DNA from: Triticum aestivum
Lineage: Eukaryota; Streptophyta; Magnoliopsida; Poales; Poaceae
Length of the DNA: 64,000 nt
Assembly: GCF_018294505.1 (NCBI RefSeq)
Contig: NC_057804.1
Span: 249,225,099 to 249,289,098 of the forward strand
Direction: 5' to 3'
Under the pieces are notes generated by a model. The model was not told the DNA's origin and did no database searches. It worked only from the letters and a program-made list of their open reading frames with translations. The translations under genes and the position numbers were made by a program. This document shows, piece after piece, positions 33,982-45,976 of the stretch. The stretch's first letter is position 1; each line of letters begins with the position of its first letter.

Positions 33982-35359
33982 TCAGTTGCCCCTGGACGAC
34001 TCCGGCTGGTCCCTACCGCGCTTCGTGTCTGGTTCTACTGCGAGCATGGCTGCTCCTTTGAGCTTCACGTCCTTGGCCTTGTCCTTCTTCTCTTCTGGGT
34101 CAGCAGCTGGAAGCTCGAGGAAGGAGAGGCGTCCTTCCTCGGCGCTTGTGCACTTGGTCGCCAGGTTGAAAAGCTCAAGAGATGTGCACAGATCCTCGTG
34201 GATGGAGAGCTCCTCCTTCATTTTGACATTGCGGACGCCATCAGAAAACGCTGAGATGATGGCCTCGTGTGTTACCTTACGGATCTTGAGGCGGGCGCTG
34301 TTGAAGCGCTGGATGTATTTCTATAGGATCTCTCCAGGCTGCTGCTTGATGCGGCATAGGTCACCCGCGGCCGGGCGGCGGTCGCGAGTGCCCTGGAAGT
34401 TGGAGATGAAACGACTGCACATCTCGTCCCAAGAGGAGATCGAGCCGGGAGGCAGGTTCAGGAGCCAGGTGCGGGCACCATCCTTGAGCGCCATGGGAAA
34501 CCAGTTCGCCATGACCTTTTCGTCTCTGTTGGCCACCTCAATGCCCAGCTCGTAGAGCTGTAGGAACTCCGTGGGGTCGGCAGTACGATCGTAGCGGGGA
34601 GGTAGGTCCACCTTGAACTTGCCGGGCTAGGCGACACTACGCAGCTCGGCGGTGAAGGCACGACAGCTTGCGGTGGCCATCAGAGCCTTTTGCAGATGCG
34701 AGGCCTGCTCTTGGTGGTTCCCGCGCACCGCCGCCAGGGGCAGTGCGGGGTCTTGGCGTGCTGGTAGAGGGATGCGGTCTTGCCGTGCAGGTGCAGGGAG
34801 CACGTGAGCGCCTTCTTGAGGCCGAGGAATTTCTTGGCAGCTTCTTTCTTTCTGCGCGGGCGCCGGACGCGGCGGATCACGTCCAGGGGCCGCGCCCTTG
34901 GAGCCAGGGCGCCCTCTTGGGGAGGAGGTGGCGGAGGAACTCCCTGAGCCGCGTCACCCATGCATGATGGAGGGAGAGCGAGAGGGACGGCCCAGGAGAG
35001 CCCCCCACGGCGCTGACGAGATCGGTGATGCAAGTGAGCCACTCCTAGTAGAGGTCGTCGACGGGGCGGTAGTGCAGGAGCTCGCGTTCCAGGAGCAACG
35101 TGGCCTACGCGTCCGTGGGGGCACGACGAGGGTCAGACGACAAACCAGCTGGGGTGAGCGACGGAGTGGTGGTGCGGCCTTCCCGCCGCACCGAGGGGTG
35201 CAACGAAGATGCTTGCTGTTTGTTCCCCGCCGGGCCGGTGGCGGTGTTGGCGGCAGGCCACAGAGAATGATGAGGAGGCCCGCCAACGGGAGCTGTCTGG
35301 GCGACGTGGGCGGCAAGAGCAGCCCGGAGCTCGGCGCGAGCTCGGCGAGCATCTGCCAT
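33982..35359 (-). pseudogene. Gag of element E
   Basis: A start ATG at 35,357-35,359 gives MADARRARAELRAALAAHVA, about 50 bases after the primer site. The middle part is split among frames. The retrotransposon gag domain is at 34,611-33,982: DLPPRYDRTADPTEFLQLYE, DGARTWLLNLPPGSISSWDE and CSRFISNFQGT. One TAG at 34,321-34,323 lies in GEIL-stop-KYIQRFN; the frame then continues to PDTKRGRDQPESSRGN. The C-terminal half is Lys/Glu-rich. Gag would be the particle protein; with the stop it is not complete. Confidence 0.78.
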
Positions 35360-35408
35360 GGATGCGACGAAGTGATGGGACACAGAGCGACGGAAAAAGA
35401 TTTCGGTG

Positions 35409-36337
35409 CACCCCAACCTGGCGCGCCAAATGTTGGATATCGGGTGCCGGCAAAACCCTTAAGGCTTGAACACTCGGGTGCGCACGAAGATCTTCTCCCT
35501 ATCGAAACACGCCCACAACCTTGCCGGGATTCTAAGCTAGCACAATGAACAACACAAGAGACACAAGGTTTGTACTGATTCGGGCCACCGTTGTGGTGTA
35601 ATACCCTAATATAGTGTGTGGTGTAGTGGATTGCCTCTGGGGCTGATGATGAATAGTACAGAGGAAGAACAGCCTCGCGAGGAGAGGTGTTCTTGTGGTG
35701 GTGTGCTTGGAGAGGAGTCAATCCGTCTCTGTTGGCTCTAGATGAGATATCTTCTACTATGGTGGCTAGCCCTATTTATAGGGGCCCTGGTCCTCTTCCC
35801 AAATATTCAGCAGGAAGGGAGTCAACAATGGCCATTTTGAAAGGGGATAGCTAGTACAAGCTATCCTGACTAAAGGTGGTCTTTGACTGCCAAAGGCACT
35901 GGTGATGACGCCGTCTTGGGCTCCACGGTGACCTCCGTCCTGCCGTCCTGCTGGTCTTGGTCTCGTTGCACCGATATGGAAACCTTTGCTTCATGCCTCG
36001 GTACTCCGCGCCTGCGCTTGCCCCCTTTGCACCAAAGTGGAAACGAGGACACTGCACAGGCTGGCGCCCGCCTGGCGCCTGGCTGGTCTTGATCGTCATG
36101 GCTTGCTTCATGAGCACCTCGCGAGGTACCCCTTGCCTTGATCTCTCCGCCTCCTCGCGAGCCTGCCTGGTGAGGCCGACCCTGAGGAGGCCTTGTGTCG
36201 TTCGCCCCACGAGGCTTGGCCCCTCACGAGGGTCTTGAGCTTGGGTTGATGAACACGGGCCGTACTGGGCCCCTGCTGAGCCATGCTGCTGGCCGCAAGC
36301 AGGCAAGTCTGGGGACCCCCGTTCCCAGAAGCCGAAA
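35409..36337 (-). repeat. 5' LTR of element E with primer site
   Basis: LTR 35,431-36,337 (907 bp), TATA on the minus strand at 35,772-35,781. The primer site TTTGGCGCGCCAGGTTGGGG on the minus strand abuts it at 35,409-35,430. The outer end reads GCCGAAA instead of GCCGACA, a mutated terminal base, followed by GACTG. Confidence 0.87.
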
Positions 36338-36342
36338 GACTG

Positions 36343-37970
36343 CTCTTGTTTGACACTTATATCCTCCTCACTCTGAAAGATAAACAAGCAGACATATGAC
36401 AGGTTTTGCACATATAAGCATCAGTGCTGACAATTCATCACATTTCTTACTGACGAATAAAGTGACACAGTTTAAAATAGCATTAACACAATATGGTATT
36501 TTTTAGGTGAAGACATGGCAGGAAATGACATTGTGAATGAGTTGGCAGCTTCACGACACCACTACATTACAGATCAAGAACTCATAAGTATCAATGGTTA
36601 GTGTGCTATCAATTTATCCCATTTCAGATTGGCAATAAAGAGATGGTTTAAATAATAGTAGAATGATATGACATTGTTCATAGTTAAGACACTGTAGAAT
36701 ATGAGATTGTGCTGTAGTGGGTAGGTTCACCACACCACTAGATTACGGATCAAGAATAGAAGCATACATGCAGTGCAAAAGAAGATCACTTGCTCTGTAT
36801 AGTTTAATTTACATGGTATGAAGAAGGAACTTGGTTGTACAACTGAAAACTTAAATTGAGAAGGACAAACTTTTGTTTATGAACTACATAATAATCTTTA
36901 AACATGCAATTTGATGCAACCACCAAAAATAAATAGCTGTTGAAGTCATGCGTAAACAAATATACACAACAAAGTTTGAAGGCTTGAGAAGGACAAACTT
37001 ACATTATTGGTGAATAAAGGCTTTATAAATCCCTTGTCCANNNNNNNNNNNNNNNNNNNNNNNNNNNNNNNNNNNNNNNNNNNNNNNNNNNNNNNNNNNN
37101 NNNNNNNNNNNNNNNNNNNNNNNNNNNNNNNNNNNNNNNNNNNNNNNNNNNNNNNNNNNNNNNNNNNNNNNNNNNNNNNNNNNNNNNNNNNNNNNNNNNN
37201 NNNNNNNNNNNNNNNNNNNNNNNNNNNNNNNNNNNNNNNNNNNNNNNNNNNNNNNNNNNNNNNNNTTCAAGAAGTTTACCACAGAATCTTCTTCATAAGC
37301 ATTGCCTCTATTCTACATTTTGTTAAGAGTAAATATAGATGTGATAATTTAAGAAAAAATGGAGAATATTTAAGATAAGATAAAGAGTGATGCTACATAA
37401 CCAAGTAGCTATAAATGTAAGTACAGCGATACAGGCAAAAGGTACAGCCAAGAGCAATGCAGAGCTATACTTCTTCAGTACCATCGGTGTTATCCAACCT
37501 TATTGTAAGAGTAAATATATATCTGATGTGTAGAAAATGGAGGGCAAAGGAAAATAAGCTACAGAGTGATGGTACATTAACAATTACCTGTCAATATAAG
37601 TACACTGATAAAGGACAACATGTACTTACAAGAACAATGCAGAGCTAACAAAATTCATTGACATTGGATATATTCTACACTAATGTAACCATTCATACGG
37701 ATCAGATAATTTGGAGTCAACAATTGATAAGCAAGCTATCATGCATACTACTATCACATAATGAACCAGGTATGTATGCAAGTATAGTGATACAGGATAA
37801 CAGGTATACTAACAAGAGCAAAGCAGCGGGCAACATATTTGCGATATCATGTCGTTCTTTTCAAACCGGAATTCTTCTTCGAGTAGATTTCCTGCAAAAA
37901 AGATCCAGAAGGCACATGTGGAAAAGTAGAAGTTCAAATTGTCATGTGATATCATACACAATACCTCAAC
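36343..37970. other. AT-rich CACTA interior with assembly gap
   Basis: Mostly noncoding AT-rich DNA after element E. It contains 225 N at 37,041-37,265. Similar phrases recur either side of the gap (AGAGTGATG(C/G)TACAT, GTACA(G/C)(C/T)GATA, at about 37,385-37,445, 37,560-37,640 and 37,770-37,810), suggesting diverged tandem units. No gene seen. Confidence 0.5.
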
Positions 37971-39175
37971 CTGGGAATAAGAGTAGTGCATAACAAGGTT
38001 TTTCCATTCAATGTCTTCTAAATTTAGCACAGGAGACTTCACAAGAAATTCGTTTATAGACTTGCCATCAAAGTGTGATTTCCTCAGGTAACACCGATAC
38101 TGCTGCAATGCTTCCTTGAAAAGCGCAAGCAAGCTTTGCTCGTCATGACTATCCAGATAGACACTCGGCTACTTACAACAATGTAAGGTAAATCACTGAT
38201 GTGTTCAATCAGCAGAAAACAGGAAAATAATCACCATGAATAATAGCACTTACACGTAAGTGGGACAGGAAGATGTGAAAATGGAGTTTGTCTTCACTAT
38301 AATCTTACCATGATGGGAATATATGCACGTAGTCCCTAACAACATTGAAAGCATTGTCTTTTAAACTGGGAATAACTGGAATGGGGTTCCAATCTACAGG
38401 AATTGGTCGTCTCTGTAGTTGGGATAGGTCTTCAGCTGGTGGACTTGCTGTACTTTTTGCTCGAGTGGGATTTTTCTGTGGTACGGTTGGTGTTATGGCA
38501 ACTGAAATCGACATACCTTTTGCTGGAGTGCAGGTCCTGTGTGGTGGGGCTAGTGGTGTGGCCAGTGAAGTATGGGTACAGTCTGCTGGAGTCGGTCCTA
38601 TGTTTTGTGTCACTGGTTGTACATCCAATATAAGTCAGGTGATGTCTGATTTCTCCGGCACCATCATGTTTTTCAAGGACTTTGCTGGTGCTCCTTCAGG
38701 TTCGGCAATCACCCTCTTCGTTTTTGATGTCTAATGCACAAGAATAGCATTTGAGTGGAAAAACATGGTAAGATGACAGATGGAATATGTCTTGATAATG
38801 GATGGATGTGGCATCTCGACATATATGATGAGTAATCTAAGCAGATGGCGGTGCAACAAAGTAGAAGAAATGCAAGACAACATATGCAAGATACGCGCAA
38901 TCAATAAAATGTTGCCAAATTAGAACAGGCACCTTGATGGGTGAACAAGACAGGCCATCTGCCTTTGACTCCTCAGGGTTAGAATAGCCATTAGGATCAT
39001 ATTCTGAACAAGAATCTACAGGTGGGGAGCGTATGAGTTTCATTGCATCAAGAATGGCACTCAACGCCTTGGTGCCAATTTTGTAAGTCATTGCAGTATT
39101 CCACAATATTCTTCTGATGCGCGGATTCTGATATTCACTGTAATTACCTATAATATCTGAGAACCATGAAAACAT
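37971..39175 (-). pseudogene. CACTA-encoded protein remnant (Transposase_24-like)
   Basis: Three exons can be read with standard splice signals on the minus strand: 39,175-38,933 (donor AAG|GT), 38,730-38,309 (acceptor TTAG, donor CATG|GTAAGA) and 38,168-37,971 (acceptor GTAG, donor CAG|GT). Exon 3 has SLLALFKEALQQYRCYLRKS and the motif HFDGKSINEF followed by EDIEWKNLV. This resembles the plant CACTA second ORF (Transposase_24, motif LRKxxFDG...W..LV), recalled from memory. Exon 2 has an in-frame TGA near 38,638 and a Pro/Thr-rich stretch. Further exons downstream are not found, so it is truncated. The TNP2-type transposase was not found. Confidence 0.6.
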
Positions 39176-40315
39176 AAATAGTAGTGAGATTATCTTTGTA
39201 ATTCAGAGGATATTCTAATATAGGCACAAGTGTTTACAGGGACGCCTATATAGGCATCCCTGTAAATGCTTGTGTGCATTAATATAATCTGGCACAAGTA
39301 CACAAAAAATAGGCTCCAGAAGTAAGGATAGTTGGGAGATGATAGGTTCATAATATACTGTATGGAGAGTTTATTGCCAAACCATGATAACAAGAGCACA
39401 CAACAACTAGGCAGATCGTAGTGTACATAAAAGGGGTACACCATAACCACGATAAATAAATCGGGAAAGTGGAACTGTCTGGAAAATACGGTGTTGTATT
39501 GCCGCTAGTAATTGAAGGCCTATCGATCACATACAGGCCAGCTCTATCTGTTCTTGACTGCAGACATCCCTGCTCCCCTTCCAAATGAGGAACATATTGT
39601 ACATACTAAATACAAAATAACAAAAGAGGAACATGTTAAATAACGGAAGTGGAAGTATATTCTTGAGGTTCCTCTTCATTGCATACAATGTTGGTTGCCC
39701 AATCATGATGAATCACAACACCCAAAGAAATGCAATTCTATGCTGTCTCTCTATATGTGGCCACATGCATTTAAAAAATCAAGTGGGAGCATTACCTGAC
39801 CAATTAAATGTGTGTTTGTTAACTAATATCAGTATCATATCACAATTCATATTTGAAGAAGTAAGATTTGGACTTATGATTGGTGTGTTTAGCTTCAAGA
39901 GTGGACTCATGCTAGTGCGACACAAAGCAGCTACACAGATCATAGTGTAGATACAACGAGAAAACTGTAAGCATCAGAGTAAAATAAGCAAAGTGGAACT
40001 TGCTGGCATATATGTGCTAGTATTGCCGGTATGGCTAGAAAGGCTTCGGATACAAGCCTTCTTCAACTAAAGGTGCGGTACTGTTAATATCAGTGTAACT
40101 CTCAAAGGCGACACAACTCCCCACATTTCCTTGCTATTCTTATAGGATTCAAGTGGGCAGGCCACTACAAATCCTATTCCTATGTTTACAAAATCCTACC
40201 AATCAAAGACGCTCGAAGAGTTCAAAGTGTCCATCACAACCGACCATATAGACCTCTACACTGCAAATGTCCCTTCTCATCTTCACTACAAGGAACATAC
40301 TGTACTACTATCATA
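39176..40315. other. Noncoding CACTA-flank DNA with diverged duplication
   Basis: No gene recognised. The block 39,707-39,900 is repeated in diverged form at 40,558-40,757 (both have TGCTGTCTCTCTATATGTGG, then TGACCAATTAAA, then AATATCAG(T/C)ATCATATCA). A fragment at 40,130-40,210 (ATAGGATTCAAGTGGGCAGG ... ATCCTACCAATCAAAG) looks like part of another MITE. Confidence 0.5.
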
Positions 40316-40474
40316 CTCCCTCCGTTCCAAAATATAAGTATTTGTAGAGATTTCCACTATGGATCACATACAGATGTATACATATACATTTTAGAGTGTA
40401 GATTCACTTATTTTGTTCCATATGTAGTCCATGGTGGAATCTATACAAAGACTTGTACTTAGGAACAAAGAGAG
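40316..40474. mobile_element. Stowaway (Tc1/mariner-type) MITE
   Basis: 159 bp starting CTCCCTCCGTTCCAAAATAT and ending CTTAGGAACAAAGAGAG, an imperfect inverted repeat of the start, between two TA dinucleotides (40,314-40,315 and 40,475-40,476). The interior is a long imperfect hairpin (GTAGAGATTTCCACTATGGA ... TCCATGGTGGAATCTATAC). This is the classic grass Stowaway form; non-autonomous. Confidence 0.9.
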
Positions 40475-41120
40475 TACTTATTAAAGAAGAATGGAAGAGG
40501 AACATGCTAAAGAAGAGCAAGCAAATTTTGGATAATAAAATGTTCGTTGCACAGTGCCCACACATGATGAGCCAGAGTGCATTAAGAATGCAACTTCCTG
40601 CTGTCTCTCTATATGTGGTGCAGGTACTTTTCAAAAGTAAAGTAGGAACATTAGCTGACCAATTAAACGTTATCTGTTTTAGTAATATCAGCATCATATC
40701 AAATTCGTATTTGAGCAACAAGTTTGGAATTACGAGTGGCACGTTGTTTAGCTTGATTGATTTAGGAGCAGTAATAAGAAGGTACGATGATGGTACTGAA
40801 TATAAAGGCATGTCTGCATGCAAGTCGCTTGACTTTTCTCATTTGGGTCAGTCGACCATTTTAGGCGGTTGGATGAAGATCCTACGTCTCCTAACCCTTC
40901 TTCTTCCTTGTCTCTAATTATTCCCATAAAGAACACCGCACGGGTCACCGGCCAGACCACCGGCCCCCATCGCATGTGTTTGTCTGCCACGCCCACCCCC
41001 ACCCCCGCCCCCACCCGCATCGAGTTTTGTTCGTTCGGCGAGACCCCAGCACCGCCCGCCACAACCACCATCCCCACCCGAGCCCCTTCCTTCGCATCGG
41101 CGAACTCCGGTGAGCTCTAA
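40475..41120. other. Second duplication copy and GC-rich edge
   Basis: Carries the second copy of the duplication described at 39,176. At 40,841-40,856 is ATTTGGGTCAGTCGAC, the same motif as the inverted-repeat unit at 44,894-45,250. From 40,930 it turns C-rich with CCCCCACCCCCGCCCCCACC at about 40,990-41,010. No gene called. Confidence 0.5.
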
Positions 41121-44100
41121 AAAATCGACTGAACCAATTTTGAAATCTAGTCTACTGTCATTTAACTAGTGTGGAATATAAAAGGGGAAAACCATAAGCA
41201 TTGCGAGTATTGTGTTGAGCGTGCCATGGAGGATCTGAAGGTGCAAACCGGACAAAGGCAACTTCGCAACCAATGTTGGCTATCAACTAGCATGTGATGG
41301 ACAAGAAATCAGAGTAAAGCAGTGGCAATATTTTTTCTTGCTGCGATAAATAAGTTGAACAGATAAGAAAGAGTACCCCCTCTGGTGCGGCGCCGTGTAT
41401 GCACCTGCTGAGAATTTGACGGTGTTGCATTAGCGATGGCTGTCGGCGGTGTGGAAGCAGATCTAGGAGAGTAGACAGTGGCGGCAGGGCGTGGTGGACA
41501 AGACGGTCGTAGGAGCGGCGCCGACAAGGTGGACGATGGCGGGGATGAAGTGAGAGGACGACATATGTAGGGATCCCGGTCTTAATCCATGGAGGAGAGA
41601 GGTCGATCTCTTGTAATGGACGATGGCGTCGGGGTATCAGCTCCAGCATGTTGGAGGAGGACGGCGGTGGATGGGGTGGCGGACGGAGGAGGCTGGGGTG
41701 GAGAGGGTGTTTTGGCACCCACGGAGTACGAATGGGGAATTGGAGGGAGAGAGGAAGGGGGAACCATGTCTTCAGGGCGCGCTAGTCTCAAATGCAAGGA
41801 AATTTACAAACTTAGCCCCCGTTTCAAATTTCCTACATCACAACAATATTAGTCGGTTCGGGATAGGACGGTAATCTCGCATACACCAAATATTTTCTGA
41901 CGAGAGTTTGTTTTTGGTGCCCACCGCATATGATTCGGGGAGGGAGTCGATTTCGGGGGAGGAGACACTGTGTTTTGGCGCCCACGTGTATGAATCCGGG
42001 TGTGAGGCGGTTATGTCATGTTTGAGTGAAATTACAAACCTACCCCTATCGAAACCTATAGAAATCGAGCCGATAGGCTTTGCGTGGCAGGGATAGGCAG
42101 TAATTTCCATCTCGCAAATTTTGGTTTCGGGCGGTTACTACGACTTTCCCCGCTTCGTTCAAATTTTGCAGTGCACATTTACCGTGCCAACTCAATTCGA
42201 ATCCCGTTTGTATTCTATTTTTGTTCGGGCAGGATCCATTTCGATTGGAATAAAATTCTATATACATCATTTTTTATATATACTTTCAAAAGCACAACAA
42301 AGAATTCTGCTCCATTATATGTATAATATGATTTACAAATGCAATGATCTCAAAATCATAAGGTTGAATTCAAAAAATTTAAAAGAAATTATGTTTTACT
42401 AAAATGTATGGATCAGTAATATCTACATATTAAAAAACATAGATGCGCATGAATTCATATGAGTATGCATGTTTGATAGATAAATTTTGTTTCCAGTATG
42501 AATTACTCCTTTCACGCCCATCTCTCTCGCATGCATGTTCCTTCATGTAGATATCACTCTCTTTTCTCCAGCTCACACGCACGCTCACTTCATGTTTCTC
42601 CTATCCTTGCAAACAAGGTCTCTCGACGTCTCCCTTGAGAAGTGTCACACTCTCCCTATCATTATACATTACATAGTTTTCATTATCTCTCACGTCTCTA
42701 CCGTTCTCTAGTATCACTAGGTACCTAAGCTTTCTTTTTCACCGCCACACACACACACTCTCACTCGTCTTTCACTTTGTCTTTCTCTCTATGGGATTCT
42801 CTCACACACCCGATATGTCTCTACATATGACTCATACCACTAAAATTAGTCTCTCCTGCAGACACAACATTTGTAGCGGTCTCCTTTCCGTCTCCATCCC
42901 AGTTATAAAACTGACATTATTCATTTGTTTACCGATCATACAAACTCCCCCCCTCGCTCTCTCTCACACACACACAACTCTTGCTTCCACTCCCCTTACC
43001 GACTACCATCTCTCTCTCTCACACACACACAAACTTTTGGTTTCGCACCCCTGACTCGTATTTCTCTCACAAACATTTATCGACTAGCTTCTAGATAGGT
43101 TTATACACCCGCACACTCGTGCTTCCACTATCGCATACATGTCTCTCTCCCGCTCCTTGTATCGATGTAGATTTTTCTTCCCTTCTTGAGACACGCCCTC
43201 TCGATCATGCACACACACACTATCGCCTCATTTTAAGCTGATACCTCTCGCACACACACTAACGAGAAGAGACACCATGTTTGATGAGAGAGCTAGAAAA
43301 ACATGGATGAGAGGGGAAGGATTGCATGGGTTGAGGGATTGATAATTATGTGCGGGGGAGAGAGGGATTGGTAATTTTGTGCGGGGGAGGGAGGGGGGGA
43401 GGAGTCAGTCAGCCGTCGTCACATCATCGTTCTTCCAAATGGTCCAGCATTCTCTAGCGCAGTGTGGTCGCCGTCTTCGATCTCCTCGATGCCCTCTTTG
43501 AAGATTGAGGTGTTGTGCATGCTGGGGTGCAGAGAAGCACAAGCGAGAGTGGTTGCCATATCCCCTTGGATGGGGATGAATTGTGTGCTCAGGGGAGGGG
43601 GTGTGTGTGTGCGGTGTGTGTGTGTGTATGGTGTGTGTGTGTGTGTGTGAGTAATTGAGAGAAAACAAACCTATGGAGAGAAATGTGTGTGTATGTGACG
43701 GAAAGCTACATGCTAAATAGGGTTTTCATGAAGAGATTGTGTGTGCGAGATATAGAGCGATGTGCGGGCCTTGAGGTGGGTAGGGGCCGGGTGAGGGTGT
43801 CCAAATGTGTGCGTTGATGCATGTGTTACATGCGATCGTGCGAGGGACGGACGAATCAAGAGAGATTGTTGTTGTGTTACGGATGCTCCTCTCTCTCTCT
43901 CTCACACACACACACAAGTAAAATAGACGGCCGTTCTCTCATGTATACACAACGTATCGACATCTGTCTATGTCTCGCTCATGCATGATCATTTGAACAT
44001 TCACACCTCTCTGTATCTCTATCACACAGACACCGCCTCCACATTGCCCTTCCGGCACAACACACATATGGACACATACACACGTTCTCTCTCGGTAACA

Positions 44101-44893
44101 CCCACATAATCAGTATTAAAAAAACTAGGGCGCACCTAAAACGTCCAAATCCAAATAAACATGAACTGGAGCTAAATTAAAATATATATGGAAATATTGT
44201 AGTGTCAAGCACTTTCCAGGAAAAAAAGTTGAGTAATATTTGGGGATTGTTTTCACACACACAAAAAGGTTCGGTGGATGTGCTTCGAGCGCGACATGGT
44301 GATGCACCATTCGATCAACCGTGCGGCCGCGGCTCACGCGCTTGCACAGGATTCGGTATCGTGGTTGTGGTAACTATTATAAGTGTTGCGTCGTCTAATG
44401 TTTACGTGTACTAGTACGATTTTCGTTTAAGTTTTCCCAACCCTATTTAAAACTAAACTAAGCTCCCATACGCGTACTCATCACTATGCCGCCGTCGCTA
44501 TTGCGCATGCCGGCACCCGCCTGCTCCGAGCAACAATTTCTCGCCCATCACTGTCGTGTTGCTGCCATCCCTGTGCCATGGAGCTGGAGGCTCGCCCACT
44601 CATGTCGTCTGCAATCCCTCCTCGCGATGCCGCCACGCTGCCAAGCACATGAACAGCTGGTGGAGCTGCATCTATGCATGCAGCGTACAAGAGGAGGACA
44701 AGAGCATGCTCCATCACGCTGGCGAGGAGGAACTAGCATGTCATTGTCGTCTCCGCCTGCGCGGAGGAGGCGCGCATGGTGGCTGTCGCGGCGGAAGCCG
44801 GTCGCGCCCGCGCCGAGCCCCAAAAATGGATGCGGACACGGAATCTACCTTCGAGACCTTGGATGCCACGTGGATCCTACAATCTGAAGGAGC
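41121..44893. other. Unassigned DNA, no gene recognised
   Basis: Contains two related phrases, TTTTGG(C/T)GCCCAC with TATGAATCCGGG/TATGATTCGGGG and ACAAAC(C/T)TA, at 41,705-41,835 and 41,910-42,045, suggesting a diverged repeat. AT-rich DNA follows to 42,480, then a TC/CA-rich tract and microsatellites. Frames at 44,480-44,890 are open on both strands because of GC-rich composition; none shows a domain. Could be CACTA interior, captured DNA or flank. Confidence 0.4.
42500..43917. repeat. Microsatellite-rich tract with strand switch
   Basis: The plus strand is rich in CTCTCT/CACACA from about 42,500 to 43,260 (runs at 42,957-42,976 and 43,011-43,031), then in GAGAGG/GTGTGT from 43,270 to 43,760 (runs at 43,602-43,649), then CTCTCT CACACA again at 43,892-43,917. 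No coding. Confidence 0.75.
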
Positions 44894-45250
44894 AATTTGG
44901 GTCAGTCGACTCTTGTGAGCCATTGGATGCAGCATAGATGGCTAGAAGGGCTGCTTCAAACTCCGAAACTGATGCACGATTCATCTTCTTAGCCAGCCAC
45001 ATGCCTGACCACCTGCCGCCGCCGCCCCGCCCTCCCCTGAACCGCCTGCCATCGCCATGTTCCCCCACCCCTGCCATTCGTTTAACCCCGGGCACGATCC
45101 ATTTTTTCCGGCAAACTTCATTCCACACCCAAAACTCATAAGATAGATCATGGGCACCCTGCCACCATAATATGGATACTGGGGTAGCTTCTCTACCATC
45201 CTCTTCCTTTGCTCCGTTGAACTTCTTTCACAAATCGACTGACCCAAATT
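44894..45250. repeat. Unit bounded by 16-bp inverted repeats
   Basis: AATTTGGGTCAGTCGA (44,894-44,909) and its exact complement (45,235-45,250) bound 357 bp. The similarity extends inward with short gaps (CTCTTGTGA against TTTGTGA). No clear target duplication is seen (GGAGC against ATACT). The interior frame on the minus strand reads KKMNRASVSEFEAALLAIYA, not recognised. Possibly a MITE or Mutator-like non-autonomous unit. Confidence 0.5.
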
Positions 45251-45976
45251 ATACTACTAGTACGAACGTATTAAGTACAGTAGGAACACGAAGATACGAG
45301 CAGTAGTACCAACTGCAAGAAGAACAGTAGTAAGACATCGTACTAGTACTACTGTACGTACTAAAGAGTTCAAATAATGAGAAAGAACATAAAGTTCAAA
45401 TAACGAGAAATAACATAAACATAGTTTTGCTGGGGGCTCAGCACAACTCACCCCTAAAATAAAACTAAGCAACTAGTCCGCTTGACACTGCAGTAGAACC
45501 AGCATGAGCAACGGCACTGCCACCTTACTCGGAGTCCGAGTCCACGTCCTCGACTTCGTCGTTGTCCCTCTTCATCTTCCTCTTCGCTGACACTTCTTTG
45601 CTTGAACCAGACACTAGGCTCTACTTCTTCATCCAACCCTTGTAGATATTTAAACAAAGGGAGGCATCCATTGCTGCATACATGATGTGATATTCATCTA
45701 ATGTCTTTGACTCCCATGCATGATGAAACTCATGGTGAGGTTTCTTTAGTTAAGCATAGGAAGGATCAATCATGGCTACTGCAAGGGTCGGGATTGAAGG
45801 CTGAGGGGAGGACACCAGGCTTGCCTTCTGGACATTGAAGGGCTGGCCTACAACGAGGCCTATCCGACCCAGGGCATCCCTATCGTTCCTAAAGTCTACA
45901 GTAACAAATTTCACTCTTTCGTCCTTGAGGAAGTTCGTAAAATCCTGGCACTCAACGTCGGCATGGCATATGTGGT

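Larger units (their letters stand above)
29148..36337 (-). mobile_element. Element E: internally deleted Tat gypsy element
   Basis: LTRs at 29,148-30,042 and 35,431-36,337 flank a 5.4-kb interior. A perfect 5-bp target duplication GACTG stands at 29,143-29,147 and 36,338-36,342. The primer site at 35,409-35,430 and the polypurine tract next to 30,043 (minus strand GGGCCCGGGGCCTAT) set the minus orientation. Gag is long, protease and RT are reduced to remnants, and RNase H and integrase are absent. An antisense ORF occupies 30,377-31,186. The element is non-autonomous. The first 160 bases of the LTRs differ at roughly 8% by eye, so it is not recent. Confidence 0.9.
27326..39175 (-). mobile_element. 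CACTA (En/Spm) transposon, Jorge-like, right end not found
   Basis: CACTACAAAAAAAGTACAC starts at 27,326, directly after TGA (27,323-27,325, expected 3-bp target copy). I recall this start from Triticeae CACTA elements such as Jorge. Subterminal repeats fill 27,780-28,760. Element E interrupts at 29,148-36,337. A decayed CACTA-type gene on the minus strand lies at 37,971-39,175, so the end at 27,326 is the 3' terminus. No inverted CACTA end (TTTGTAGTG) was seen to the right; the end coordinate given is only the last supported CACTA sequence. Confidence 0.75.

Noticed and set aside
38345..38734. 129-codon plus-strand frame with hydrophobic stretches
   Set aside because: Antisense to exon 2 of the CACTA remnant, which has proper splice sites.
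42957..43031. Possible CRISPR-like or regulatory repeat array
   Set aside because: Plain CT/CA microsatellites without repeat-spacer structure, in a plant genome.
44484..44918. Candidate small genes on both strands
   Set aside because: Frames overlap in opposite directions, Cys/Arg/His-rich from GC-rich DNA, no conserved motif.
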